DNA of 64,000 bases, taken from the NCBI GenBank assembly GCA_029779645.1, contig JAKPAC010000015.1, positions 1 through 64,000 of the forward strand, given 5' to 3'. Each line of letters starts with the position of its first letter. The stretch's first letter is position 1. This DNA is from Actinomycetes bacterium (GTDB lineage Bacteria > Actinomycetota > Actinomycetes > Actinomycetales > Microbacteriaceae). This document shows positions 18,643-27,090 of this stretch, one piece after another. The position numbers and the translations under genes are program-made. The notes under the pieces are model-generated. The model was not told where the DNA came from, did no database searches, and saw nothing but the letters and a program-made list of their open reading frames with translations.

Positions 18643-19860
18643 TTGACGGTCGCTGCCCCCGCTCCCGAGGTGGTGCGCGTCGAGCGCATCTCCAAGTCAT
18701 TCATCGTCCGCAAGGACAACTCGCTGAAGGATCGAGTCGTCGGCCTGTTCCGCTACCGACAGCACCGGAAGATCTACACTGCGGTCAATGACGTCTCCCT
18801 GACGATTCACGCCGGCACCACGATCGGTCTCCTGGGCGCGAACGGCTCCGGCAAGAGCACGCTGCTCAAGCTCATCGGCGGCATCCTGTCACCTGACTCA
18901 GGAACCGTGAGCCATCGGGGCCGCATCGCCGCCCTGCTCGAGCTCGGCGCGGGATTCCATCCCGACCTGAGCGGCCGAGAGAACGTGTTCCTGAATGCCG
19001 CGCTGCTTGGCCTTACTCGCGGCGAGACCGAAGCGCGCTTCGACGACATCGTCCGCTTCTCCGGCATCGGCGAATTCATCGACAACGAAGTCAAGTTCTA
19101 CTCGTCAGGCATGTACATGCGCCTTGCGTTCGCCGTGGCCGTGCACACCGATCCCGATATCCTGCTCGTGGATGAAGTGCTCGCGGTCGGCGATGAGGCG
19201 TTCCAGCGCAAGTGCATGGACAAGATCCGCAGCTTTCAGCAGGAGGGTCGCACGATCATCCTGGTGAGCCACGCAGCGAGCCAGATCTCAGAGCTGTGCG
19301 ACGCGACGATCGTGCTGAAAGACGGCGAGGTGGCCTACGAGGGTGACGCTCGCGGCGGCCTGGCCGCGCTGCGCGACATCATGGAGGGCCGCCGTGTCGG
19401 CGACACGCTCGCCGAGGAGGAGGCCGAGCGCGACCGGATCGCCAAGCGCCCGCTTCGAGTCTCGCGGATCGAGACGCTCGACGAGAGCGGCCAGCCGTGC
19501 CGCGATTTCGCGCCCGGTGATCCGCTGGTCATCCGCATCCACGTCGCCGCCAGCGCGGTCACGCCCACATGGACCACGGGGTTCAGCATCGATGGCCCCA
19601 GCGGCCAGATGGTGATCGCGACGAATACCGACCGACTCGACGCCACGCTGTCGCCGATCACGAATGGCGGTGCCGCGATGGAGTACCGCATCGAGGCGCT
19701 GCACCTCGGCTCGGGCGACTACTTCATCAACGCGAACGCGTCCCCGACCATCGACGTCGACACCGACGTGCTCTGGCAGGGCGCCAAGTTCCGTGTGCTG
19801 GGCGACGACACGAACCTCGGCACCACGCAGGCGACCATCACGGTCAGCGAGCCCCGCTAG
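18643..19860 (+). CDS. Polysaccharide ABC exporter ATPase with C-terminal glycan-binding domain (Wzt/TagH-like)
   Basis: A 405-residue protein. Residues 1-250 are the nucleotide-binding domain: Walker A GANGSGKST (65-73), a GAGFHPDLSGRENV stretch, signature YSSGMYMRLAF and Walker B ILLVDEVLAVGDEAF. Residues about 280-405 form a beta-rich domain of the Wzt C-terminal type, which in O-antigen exporters recognises the modified glycan end before export. That predicts a chain-end feature as export signal. The TTG start one base after the permease stop indicates coupled translation. Confidence 0.92.
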   Translation: MTVAAPAPEVVRVERISKSFIVRKDNSLKDRVVGLFRYRQHRKIYTAVNDVSLTIHAGTTIGLLGANGSGKSTLLKLIGGILSPDSGTVSHRGRIAALLELGAGFHPDLSGRENVFLNAALLGLTRGETEARFDDIVRFSGIGEFIDNEVKFYSSGMYMRLAFAVAVHTDPDILLVDEVLAVGDEAFQRKCMDKIRSFQQEGRTIILVSHAASQISELCDATIVLKDGEVAYEGDARGGLAALRDIMEGRRVGDTLAEEEAERDRIAKRPLRVSRIETLDESGQPCRDFAPGDPLVIRIHVAASAVTPTWTTGFSIDGPSGQMVIATNTDRLDATLSPITNGGAAMEYRIEALHLGSGDYFINANASPTIDVDTDVLWQGAKFRVLGDDTNLGTTQATITVSEPR

Positions 19861-19869
19861 GCGGGCCCT

Positions 19870-19904
19870 GGGCGGCGTCGTGGTGTCCGACCACGACGCC
19901 GCCC
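19870..19904. terminator. Perfect 15-bp hairpin between convergent genes
   Basis: GGGCGGCGTCGTGGT (19870-19884) pairs with its exact complement at 19890-19904 around a five-base loop. It lies between the Wzt stop and the stop of the minus-strand LGFP gene, where a two-way terminator is expected. There is no T tract on either side, as is common in high-GC actinobacteria. Confidence 0.75.
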
Positions 19905-19930
19905 GAAGCGTCCGCCCGAGGCGCGCTCGG

Positions 19931-22060
19931 TCAGAACGGCAGGAACGACACGACGCCTTCTGGCGTCGACCGCGCAACGCCGTTCTGGAACTGCTGGATG
20001 CAGGAGCCGGCCTCGCACGTCTGCGCCTCGAGCGGCCAGCCGAGCCAGGTCGCCTCCGCGCCATACTGATACCACGTCGAGAGAATCGGACCATACGGCG
20101 TGAACACCGCGGCGCCGCTCTGCTTCTGCGTGATCACGCCGTTGCCGAAGTGCTGCACCCAGCCCCCGCCGTTGGAGGTGGAGTACCGGATGTTGTTGAG
20201 CGCCGGACCGTAGGCCGCCATGCCGCCGCCCTGGCGCCAGATCGCCCCGAGGCCGCCGAACGTCGAGTACACGCCCCAACTCGACTCGGTGACCGCACCG
20301 CCCTGGAACTGCTGGCCACAGCCGGTCGCGTCGCATGTGTACGCCGACTCGGGCCAGCCGAGGGTTCCTGTGATGCCCCCGGTGGCCGTCCACACCGCCT
20401 GGGTTCGACCGTAGGGCACGAAGAAGGTCCCGGCAGTGCCCTTGGTGAGCAGGCCCGCCGCGAAGTTCTGAATCGTCCCGCCCCCGGAGACACCCGAGCT
20501 GCTCGCAGAGTTGAATGCGACGCCCAGCCCGGTCAGCCCGCCCCTGGACTCCCACTCGCGGGCGAACGTGTCGGCGATCATGTGGGCCCCCCAGGTGGGC
20601 GTCGACGTAACCAGGCCGCCCGAATACAGCTGCGCGCAGTCACCGGACGCGCAGGCGACGTCCGTCCGCGGCCACCCGAGCGGCCCCGCCCCCGCGTTGG
20701 AGTTCGTCCACACCGACTGGATCGCGCCGTACGGCACGAGGACGAATCCGTACTGGCTCTGCACCATGACACCGCGCTCGAAGTTCTGCACCCAGCCGGG
20801 CCCCGCGCCGTTGACCGAGTAGCTCAGGTCGTTCAGCGCGGCGCCGAGGGTGCCGTTGGTGCCGCCCGTCGCCTGCCAATGGGTGTTCATTCCTCCGGGA
20901 ATCACGTGCGCCCCGTACTGCGGCGTCGTGGAGATGGTCGCATAGACGAACGATTGACTGCAGCGCAGCCCCGCGGCGCATGACTGCTCGGCGTTCGGCC
21001 AGGCAAGGCTGCCCGCGGGCCCGCCGTGACGGTTGTACTCCGCGAGGATGGCGTTGTTGGCCACGAAGACGGTGCCGCCCCAGTAGCTCCCGTAGAGCAT
21101 CCCGCCCGCGAACCGCTGGTACCAGCCCTGCCCGTTCGCCTCGACGTACACCGGGTAGCCCGTCGGCCTGCCGATGTAGCCGTTTGCTCCGCCGCGCTGC
21201 TCGTAGTAGTCGACGAATCCCGGGTGGGTCGAGTACGCGACAGGATTGCCGAACCAGTCCGTGAAGAGCCGCCAGAAGTTGCGGTTCCCGTACGAGGAGC
21301 AGCCGTCACCGACCCCGTACAGGTTCGCCATCGCGGCCGCATTCGGAACGTAGGGGGTGTAGATGTAGAGCGCCGCCGTCGCCTGATTATGGATGAACAC
21401 CGACTGCGTGCCGCATCCTCGCGACGCCTCGGGGTGATAGAGGATGTTGTTCCAGCGCTGCTCGCGGTATCCGAACAGGTTGGGGTTCAACCGGTAGACC
21501 TGCAGCTGGCGAGCACCATAGTAGATCTGGTAGAAGAAGCCGCTGAATCGTGGATCGCAGGGCGCGTTGTCGGGACAGCTCTGCCCCATCGCCGCATCGT
21601 AGTTCCACTTCGACGGCGCCGTCGAAGTGATGAGGCCCTGCTCCTTCTGGAGCATCACGAGCAGCACGCGCTGATTGATGTTGCAGGCGCGGGCGACCTT
21701 GTCGATCATCTGCGCGGCGGTCTCGTAGGCCTGGCCCTGGTAGGCCGCACAGTACCGATCCGCAGCCTTCGACTCGGTCGCGGCAGCGTAGTCCTTCAGG
21801 CACACGGCGCCCGCCTTGCACGTTCTCACCTGACTGTTGAGGAATGCCTGCACCTCGCCGGCCGTGTAGCCGGTGGAATCATAGAAGACCTTGTCATCGA
21901 TGATGTAGCCCGGGTCGAAGTCGGCCGCGTTCGCCGCCTGCGCAGGCTCGACCGGTCCGACGGTCGCCTGCACGCCGACGAAGAGCCCGGTGACCATGAG
22001 CGCTGCAGCGATGGTCGCGAGGACCGCCTTCGCGCGCACGCGTCGCGGCTGTCGGCTCAC
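19931..22060 (-). CDS. Secreted LGFP-repeat cell-wall protein with possible lytic domain
   Basis: A 709-residue secreted protein. Residues 1-42 are a signal peptide (basic start, hydrophobic 11-33, AQA cleavage site). Residues about 48-270 form a Cys-rich domain (eight Cys) containing RVLLVMLQKEQGLIT, whose Glu140 sits as in lysozyme-like transglycosylases, then FFYQIYYGARQLQVYR. Residues 275-709 hold about eight LGFP-type repeats (GxLGWP..), several with a C-x4-C pair before QxFQGG. LGFP repeats bind cell-wall material in actinobacteria. GTG 22060 overlaps the lipoprotein stop (GTGA); longer starts are rejected. Lytic activity is inference. Confidence 0.8.
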   Translation of the reverse strand: MSRQPRRVRAKAVLATIAAALMVTGLFVGVQATVGPVEPAQAANAADFDPGYIIDDKVFYDSTGYTAGEVQAFLNSQVRTCKAGAVCLKDYAAATESKAADRYCAAYQGQAYETAAQMIDKVARACNINQRVLLVMLQKEQGLITSTAPSKWNYDAAMGQSCPDNAPCDPRFSGFFYQIYYGARQLQVYRLNPNLFGYREQRWNNILYHPEASRGCGTQSVFIHNQATAALYIYTPYVPNAAAMANLYGVGDGCSSYGNRNFWRLFTDWFGNPVAYSTHPGFVDYYEQRGGANGYIGRPTGYPVYVEANGQGWYQRFAGGMLYGSYWGGTVFVANNAILAEYNRHGGPAGSLAWPNAEQSCAAGLRCSQSFVYATISTTPQYGAHVIPGGMNTHWQATGGTNGTLGAALNDLSYSVNGAGPGWVQNFERGVMVQSQYGFVLVPYGAIQSVWTNSNAGAGPLGWPRTDVACASGDCAQLYSGGLVTSTPTWGAHMIADTFAREWESRGGLTGLGVAFNSASSSGVSGGGTIQNFAAGLLTKGTAGTFFVPYGRTQAVWTATGGITGTLGWPESAYTCDATGCGQQFQGGAVTESSWGVYSTFGGLGAIWRQGGGMAAYGPALNNIRYSTSNGGGWVQHFGNGVITQKQSGAAVFTPYGPILSTWYQYGAEATWLGWPLEAQTCEAGSCIQQFQNGVARSTPEGVVSFLPF

Positions 22061-22557
22061 GGGATGTCCACCGTGACCTCGGACGAGACGCCCGAGTTGA
22101 GCGCGGATTGATATGACACGGTGATCGTCCACTCTCCAGGGGCGAGTTCGGCCACAGGGACCGTCATCAGCTCGCAATACGTGCTCGTGTGGGTCGGCGT
22201 CGCTGTCCCCGTCGCCGCGCGGCGGGTCGCTCCCTTGACGGCCTGGGCCGTGCAGGTGCCACCCGATTCGACGATGTCCACCATCGCAGTGACCTCCAGC
22301 GCGCCGTCGGCGACGTCAGCGGTGATCACGGTCACGGTCACCGTCGAGGCCTCTGGCGAGGTCCCCGGCGCCGAGGGCGTGGCCGACGGCGTGGCGCTTG
22401 CATTCAGGGTCGCCGAGGGCTCGGGCGACGGCGTGACACTCGAGACGGGCGTCTCGACGGGTGCGGAACCTTCGGGGACGCACGCGGCAAGGGCGAGCGA
22501 CAGCACGCCGGCGACGGCGCCCGCGCCGAGCGCGGCAAGACTTCTGGGCACAGGCAT
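22057..22557 (-). CDS. Small surface lipoprotein, unknown function
   Basis: A 166-residue protein with a lipoprotein signal ending LSLALAAC (lipidation at Cys26), a Ser/Thr/Pro/Ala linker (about 30-70) and a small beta-rich domain (about 71-166) with two Cys (in SGGTCTAQ and STYCELM) that may form a disulfide. No family recognised. The gene is translationally coupled to the LGFP-repeat protein gene, suggesting a joint surface role. The start is confirmed by the lipobox and by TATCGT six bases upstream. Confidence 0.75.
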   Translation of the reverse strand: MPVPRSLAALGAGAVAGVLSLALAACVPEGSAPVETPVSSVTPSPEPSATLNASATPSATPSAPGTSPEASTVTVTVITADVADGALEVTAMVDIVESGGTCTAQAVKGATRRAATGTATPTHTSTYCELMTVPVAELAPGEWTITVSYQSALNSGVSSEVTVDIP

Positions 22558-22563
22558 AGCTCA

Positions 22564-22576
22564 ACGATAGCTATCG
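22564..22576. promoter_or_regulatory. -10 TATCGT overlapping a 12-bp palindrome upstream of the lipoprotein gene
   Basis: On the minus strand TATCGT (22569-22564) ends six bases before ATG 22557. It overlaps the perfect palindrome CGATAGCTATCG (22565-22576). A leaderless transcript is likely; the palindrome might be an operator. Confidence 0.45.
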
Positions 22577-22591
22577 ACGACCGGAATGCCG

Positions 22592-23791
22592 TCAGTAACC
22601 CGCCCCCACCGGAGGAACCGCGATGAGGTGACGCTCGGCCAGCTGCAGCACGACGACATCCGGTCTGTGCTCGGCGACAAGCTCACGATACTTGGGGAAC
22701 GTCTCGTACCCGGCGTACTCATGGTAGATCTGGAATGTGCTGGAGTAGCTCTGCGCCCAGAAGGGCGAGAGCGCGCCGCCCATCGAGTCACGCAGGATGA
22801 GCGCCGACTTGCCGGTCCACGACTGCTCGACGCTTGTCGAGGCCGGGAGCAGACTTGCGTCGAGCACGGAGTCGCCGGGCACGACACTCGTCGTGCCGTC
22901 CTTGACGGTGAGCGTGACGTCCTCGAACGAGCCCCCGAGGATCGGCACAGCCCAGTCGGCGCCGGGGCTGGCGACGCCATACGGCGCCCATTCGTTGAAG
23001 TCGCCGACGACCTCGACACCCTCAAGCGGAGGCACGCGCAGCGGCTGCTGGTCGGGGAACATCGCGTTCACACACGGCGCGATCTGCTCCCAGCCGACAT
23101 AGCCGCCGTACTCGGTCCAGTGGCTGTTGCTCCAGCTGAAGAGGTTGTAATCGCTCGTCGCCGCCGCCGCGATCATGTCCGCGCGCAGATCGATGACGGG
23201 CAGATCGCCCGCGCCCGCCATGAACTGATCCAGAATCGTCGAGCCGCGAAGCTCTTGCATCCATGTCGGCAGCTCTTCGGGGTAGACGCTTGACGTCGAA
23301 GGGGTCACGATGATGTAGAAGTCGATCCCCTCGGCCGCGAGTCCGTCGCGAATCGACGTGTAGTAGCTGACCCAGCGGTCGATCTCGGCCACCGTCAGGA
23401 ACGCCTTGCCGATCGCCTGTGACGCGTAGGCCTCGACATAGTCGCTCCAGAAGATCCAGCCGTTGGGCCCGATCAGATAGTGCTCGGCGAGCTCGTCGGC
23501 GTGCTCGTCCCACGCTGCGAACGCCGCGGGGTCGCCCGTCAGCCACGGCTCGCTCGCCGGGGGCGCGACCGGCGGCCGGCACAGTGTGCTGAGCTCGCTT
23601 GCCTCGGCCGCGGGCGGCGCCACCGGCGCCGGGGCGTTCTGCGCCCGCACAAAGGTGCGGTCAACCGCGATTCCGGCGGTGAGCGCCGCGACCGAGAGCA
23701 CCGCCAGAATGATCAGCGGAATGTACGTGACCCGGTTCCACCAGCGTGGGCGCTCCACCTTGGCCCGCTTGGGCGAGGCGTTTGCGCTCAT
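22592..23791 (-). CDS. Membrane-anchored SGNH/AlgX-AlgJ-like acetyltransferase-associated protein
   Basis: A 399-residue protein with one N-terminal membrane helix (about 21-43), a Pro/Ala linker and an extracytoplasmic SGNH-like domain. ILRDSMGGALSPFW places the presumed nucleophile Ser336, SNSHWTEYGGYVGW gives His224, and VVVLQLAERHL is the family's late strand. AlgX/AlgJ proteins act with membrane acyltransferases to O-acetylate polysaccharides. The family's Asp two residues before the His is Asn222 here. The gene follows an acyltransferase-3 gene with a four-base overlap, supporting a two-protein acetylation pair. Confidence 0.78.
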   Translation of the reverse strand: MSANASPKRAKVERPRWWNRVTYIPLIILAVLSVAALTAGIAVDRTFVRAQNAPAPVAPPAAEASELSTLCRPPVAPPASEPWLTGDPAAFAAWDEHADELAEHYLIGPNGWIFWSDYVEAYASQAIGKAFLTVAEIDRWVSYYTSIRDGLAAEGIDFYIIVTPSTSSVYPEELPTWMQELRGSTILDQFMAGAGDLPVIDLRADMIAAAATSDYNLFSWSNSHWTEYGGYVGWEQIAPCVNAMFPDQQPLRVPPLEGVEVVGDFNEWAPYGVASPGADWAVPILGGSFEDVTLTVKDGTTSVVPGDSVLDASLLPASTSVEQSWTGKSALILRDSMGGALSPFWAQSYSSTFQIYHEYAGYETFPKYRELVAEHRPDVVVLQLAERHLIAVPPVGAGY

Positions 23792-25047
23792 CGCACGACC
23801 TTCTGGCTCGGGGCAGGCACGGGGCTCGGCGCGGTGATGCTCCCGCGGCCCGCAGGCTTGCTGGGAGTGAAGGTCGGGCTCGGGGTGATCACCGCGTGTC
23901 GGCGCCAGACGGCAGCAATTCGCTCACGCCGGGGCTTCGTCTTCGCGAGCAGTCTGATCAGCCACTTCGGCGTCCAGCCCTTCAGCGTCATGGCCGGGCG
24001 TTCAATGAGGTGCCAGCTCGCAAACGCATAGATGTGGCATCCGACGATGACGACCGCATGGTAGGCGAGCCACCCCCATTCCTGCACGTCGAAGTATGTG
24101 GCGAAGTACATCAGCGGCCAGCCGATGATGTAGATCCCGTACGAGAAGTCGCCGTACTTGTCCCAGCGTGTGATCTTGACGCGCACCGCGAACCAGATGA
24201 GCACATAGCAGAAGGCGTACTGACCGGCGACGAGCCAGCCGCCGCGCGCGTAGGTGTAGGCCGCGACGAGTGCCATCGCGATGGCGAGACGGTCGTCGAT
24301 CGGCACCTTGTCCTTGAACAGGCAGAACAGGATGCCCCAGGCGAAGGGCGCCATCAGCAGGAGGAAGCGGAAGTCGCCGAAGTAGGGGCCGAGCGCCGCG
24401 AGGCTGCCTACGCCCATCCACTGCATCGAGGCGAGCACGATGATGGCGCCCGCGACGATGCCGCCGACCAGGCGGTTGGTGAGCGCGCCGACCACGCCGA
24501 GCACCCCGACCAGGATGTAGGCGCCGAACTCGAACGCGAGCGTCCAGGCCGACCCGTTCCAGTCGAGGATTCCGGTGCCCTCGTAGAGGGGCGTCGATGT
24601 GCCCATCCCCGCGATGTTCAGCTGCTGCATCACCAGCGTCACGTTGTTCGAGAAGTACGTGAACGGCGACTCTGACGTCGCATCGAAGTAGCCGTCCCAC
24701 GATCCGGTCTCTGCGTACCACGCGATCGGGGCGAGCGCGAAGGCGGTGACGATCAGAGCGAGGAACCAGCCCGGGTAGATGCGCAGCGCTCGGTGCCAGA
24801 AGAAGCGCGGCGTGCTGGAGGGGCCCATCTTGCTGCGGGTGATGAGGAAGCCCGAGAGGAAGAAGAACCCGCACACCGCGACGCCGCCGAGCGACTGCTC
24901 GCTGCTCCACTGCGTGCCGAGGTCCTTGCCCCCATAGAAACCGGCGATGGGCCCGGCGTGCGAGAAGATGACCATGAAGGCCATCAGCCAGCGAAGGAAT
25001 CCGATCGAGTTGCTCTTCGCGTCGAAGGCGGTGGCCAGCGAGGTCAA
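23788..25047 (-). CDS. Acyltransferase family 3 membrane protein
   Basis: A 419-residue polytopic protein with FLRWLMAFMVIFSHAGPI (family His in helix 1) and VCGFFFLSGFLITRSKMG, the paired acyltransferase-3 motifs. About ten helices follow, ending in a basic Ser/Pro-rich cytoplasmic tail. TTG 25047 overlaps the preceding stop (TTGA) and has GGAG upstream; an in-frame start 84 bases earlier lies inside the other gene. It probably delivers acyl groups to the external face, where the coupled SGNH protein would transfer them to the glycan. Confidence 0.87.
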   Translation of the reverse strand: MTSLATAFDAKSNSIGFLRWLMAFMVIFSHAGPIAGFYGGKDLGTQWSSEQSLGGVAVCGFFFLSGFLITRSKMGPSSTPRFFWHRALRIYPGWFLALIVTAFALAPIAWYAETGSWDGYFDATSESPFTYFSNNVTLVMQQLNIAGMGTSTPLYEGTGILDWNGSAWTLAFEFGAYILVGVLGVVGALTNRLVGGIVAGAIIVLASMQWMGVGSLAALGPYFGDFRFLLLMAPFAWGILFCLFKDKVPIDDRLAIAMALVAAYTYARGGWLVAGQYAFCYVLIWFAVRVKITRWDKYGDFSYGIYIIGWPLMYFATYFDVQEWGWLAYHAVVIVGCHIYAFASWHLIERPAMTLKGWTPKWLIRLLAKTKPRRERIAAVWRRHAVITPSPTFTPSKPAGRGSITAPSPVPAPSQKVVR

Positions 25048-27014
25048 AGGAGCTCCATCTCGTCCAGCTCGTCGATCACCGCGATCGGCTCGACGCGACG
25101 CCGCCAGCTCTTCGGGTGCGTCACCGTCCACAGCACCCGGTAGATCCCGCGGAGCGGCCGGTACACCCGGCTGAGGCGAGGCACCGACCCGGGCCTGCTC
25201 AAGCGCAGATAGGCCTTGAGGTACCCCATGGGCCCGCCGCCGAGGAACTCCCCTGCCTCGTCGAGCAGGTGCACCTGGTCGATCGGGTATCCCGGGATGT
25301 TCTTGCTGATCCGATCGAGCTTGTACTCGAGCGAGGTGTGACTGATCGCCGCGTATCGCGTCGTCGCGATGGTCTTGGTGTGGTAGCCGAGCTCGGAGCT
25401 CGCGTAGCTGAACAGCCGCTCCTGGATATGGGCGATGCTGCCATCGACGTGCGCCGTCGGCGCGGGATAGTCCTCATAGCGCCATTCGACGTCGGTCAGG
25501 ATCCGCAGCGCCTCCGGTCGGAACGCGAACATGCAGCCGAACGGCGCAAGCGGGCTCGGGTCGTCGAACGGAACGTGGATGCCGAGTTCTTCGGCGAGCT
25601 CAGCCGCCGGCTTCTTGTTCTCGAACCAGCCGCGGCCGAGGGTCGGGAAGCCCGTGTGAATCGTCGGGGCATATGCCATCCCGAGCCCGGGCTCCTTCTG
25701 GAACAGCCCGACGACATTCGCGGCATACCCGGGCGAGTTCAGCAGGTTCATCAGCTGATGCCTGCGGAAGAACTCGCCGGCGTTGACGTTCTCCTGCACC
25801 GTCTTCTTCGAGTGGATCTTGAAGATGAGGTCGTAGCGGTCGCTCAGCAGCACATCGCGACAGCCGACGAAGAACGCGCCCATGTCGCGTCCGCGGTTCG
25901 ACGGCAGCACACGGATCTCGGACATCTGCAGCCTGGGATCATCGCGGCCGTCGATCACGGCCTGGATGACCGCGGCCTTCTCGTTGTCCGTCGTGGTGAT
26001 GTACAGGTCGTATGCGGCAGGGAGATTCGCGCAGTAGTCGAGCAGCTCGACAGTCAGCTCGGTGTAGAACAGGTGCAGGATCACGGCCAGTCGCAGCGGC
26101 TTGTCCTCCTGGTACGAGATGTCGACATCCGGCATGATCTCGAGCATCGCCGCGTTCGTGTTCATCGCCTTCGGCTGCGAGCTGCGCGTGATGTTCCGGT
26201 AGATCATCTCGCTCGAGTAGCCGAGTCGCTCAGCCTTCTCGATGTAGCGACGGGCGAGGATCGCGTGTCGGTCAAGCAGCAGCGGGTCGTGGAAGAAGGG
26301 GCGCCGCTTCAGCGCAGGGCAGCCATCCTCAAGCAGCGCCTCGCCGTCGAAGAAGGCCGGATGCCACGTCGAATAGTTGCGGTTCGGAAACGCGACCTCG
26401 GCGCGGTAGCCCCGAGTCTTGAAGTGGTGGGTGAACTTGGACTCGTGGCTGAGGATCGAGTCGATGTACGACTCGATGGGGGGCATCTCGGTCCAATACG
26501 CCTTCCACTCGGCGCCCATGAACATGCGACGGCGCACGGCGATCCAGTGCGACTGGATGTGCTCGTGCAGCACGTCTTTCCCGGTGAACGGGTTCGGAAT
26601 CTGCTCCGCGTGATCCGTCATGCCCCAGAAGTCGACTTCGAGTGCGTCCATGCGCGCGAACACCGGCTCGAAGGGATTCACCGGACCGAACCAGGTGTAG
26701 TTCATCAGGATCAGCTCGTCGTACTCGCTGAGCCGATCCTGACCGAACTCGGCGAGCGCCTCCTTGTACCCCCACACGTCGAAGCCGACGTTCTCGCGCT
26801 GCCAGACGGTGTCGGCGACGCTCTCGAGTCGCGTCCGCCCATCGTCTGTGAGCTTGCCGTTCACCACCACGAAGATGTGGTCGGCGAACGGGCGCAGCCG
26901 CTCGAGCTTGTATGGCACGTAGTCGTCCACGATGCCACGAGGATCGTAGTAGAGGTAGAAAATGATTCGCTTGCCGTTCTCGGGGAAACGCGAACGTGCT
27001 TCTACCTGACTCAC
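25044..27014 (-). CDS. Rhamnan synthesis F-type glycosyltransferase (RgpF-like)
   Basis: A 656-residue soluble protein. The N-terminal IIFYLYYDPRGIVDDYVPYK, ENVGFDVWGYKEAL and LILMNYTWFGPVNP, then LAVILHLFYTELTVELLDY, RGRDMGAFF and ILPSNRG-like stretches, are characteristic of the RgpF family that extends rhamnose-rich wall polysaccharides. GTG 27014 is selected for the GGAG seven bases upstream, which removes 46 spurious residues. It heads a three-gene coupled run with the acyltransferase and SGNH genes. Polymerisation of a 6-deoxyhexose backbone is the likely role; the exact sugar is not determined. Confidence 0.85.
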   Translation of the reverse strand: MSQVEARSRFPENGKRIIFYLYYDPRGIVDDYVPYKLERLRPFADHIFVVVNGKLTDDGRTRLESVADTVWQRENVGFDVWGYKEALAEFGQDRLSEYDELILMNYTWFGPVNPFEPVFARMDALEVDFWGMTDHAEQIPNPFTGKDVLHEHIQSHWIAVRRRMFMGAEWKAYWTEMPPIESYIDSILSHESKFTHHFKTRGYRAEVAFPNRNYSTWHPAFFDGEALLEDGCPALKRRPFFHDPLLLDRHAILARRYIEKAERLGYSSEMIYRNITRSSQPKAMNTNAAMLEIMPDVDISYQEDKPLRLAVILHLFYTELTVELLDYCANLPAAYDLYITTTDNEKAAVIQAVIDGRDDPRLQMSEIRVLPSNRGRDMGAFFVGCRDVLLSDRYDLIFKIHSKKTVQENVNAGEFFRRHQLMNLLNSPGYAANVVGLFQKEPGLGMAYAPTIHTGFPTLGRGWFENKKPAAELAEELGIHVPFDDPSPLAPFGCMFAFRPEALRILTDVEWRYEDYPAPTAHVDGSIAHIQERLFSYASSELGYHTKTIATTRYAAISHTSLEYKLDRISKNIPGYPIDQVHLLDEAGEFLGGGPMGYLKAYLRLSRPGSVPRLSRVYRPLRGIYRVLWTVTHPKSWRRRVEPIAVIDELDEMELL

Positions 27015-27059
27015 CAAGACTCTCCTCTTCGTCCGTTGGGGGCGCGGACGACCTCCCCT

Positions 27060-27065
27060 ACGATA
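27060..27065 (-). promoter_or_regulatory. Candidate -10 TATCGT upstream of the RgpF-like gene
   Basis: TATCGT on the minus strand lies about 45 bases before GTG 27014. That leaves room for a short leader containing GAGGAGAG, so this transcript would be leadered, unlike most in the window. Confidence 0.35.
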
Positions 27066-27090
27066 CCTGCTCGAACCCTGCGAATCTGCC

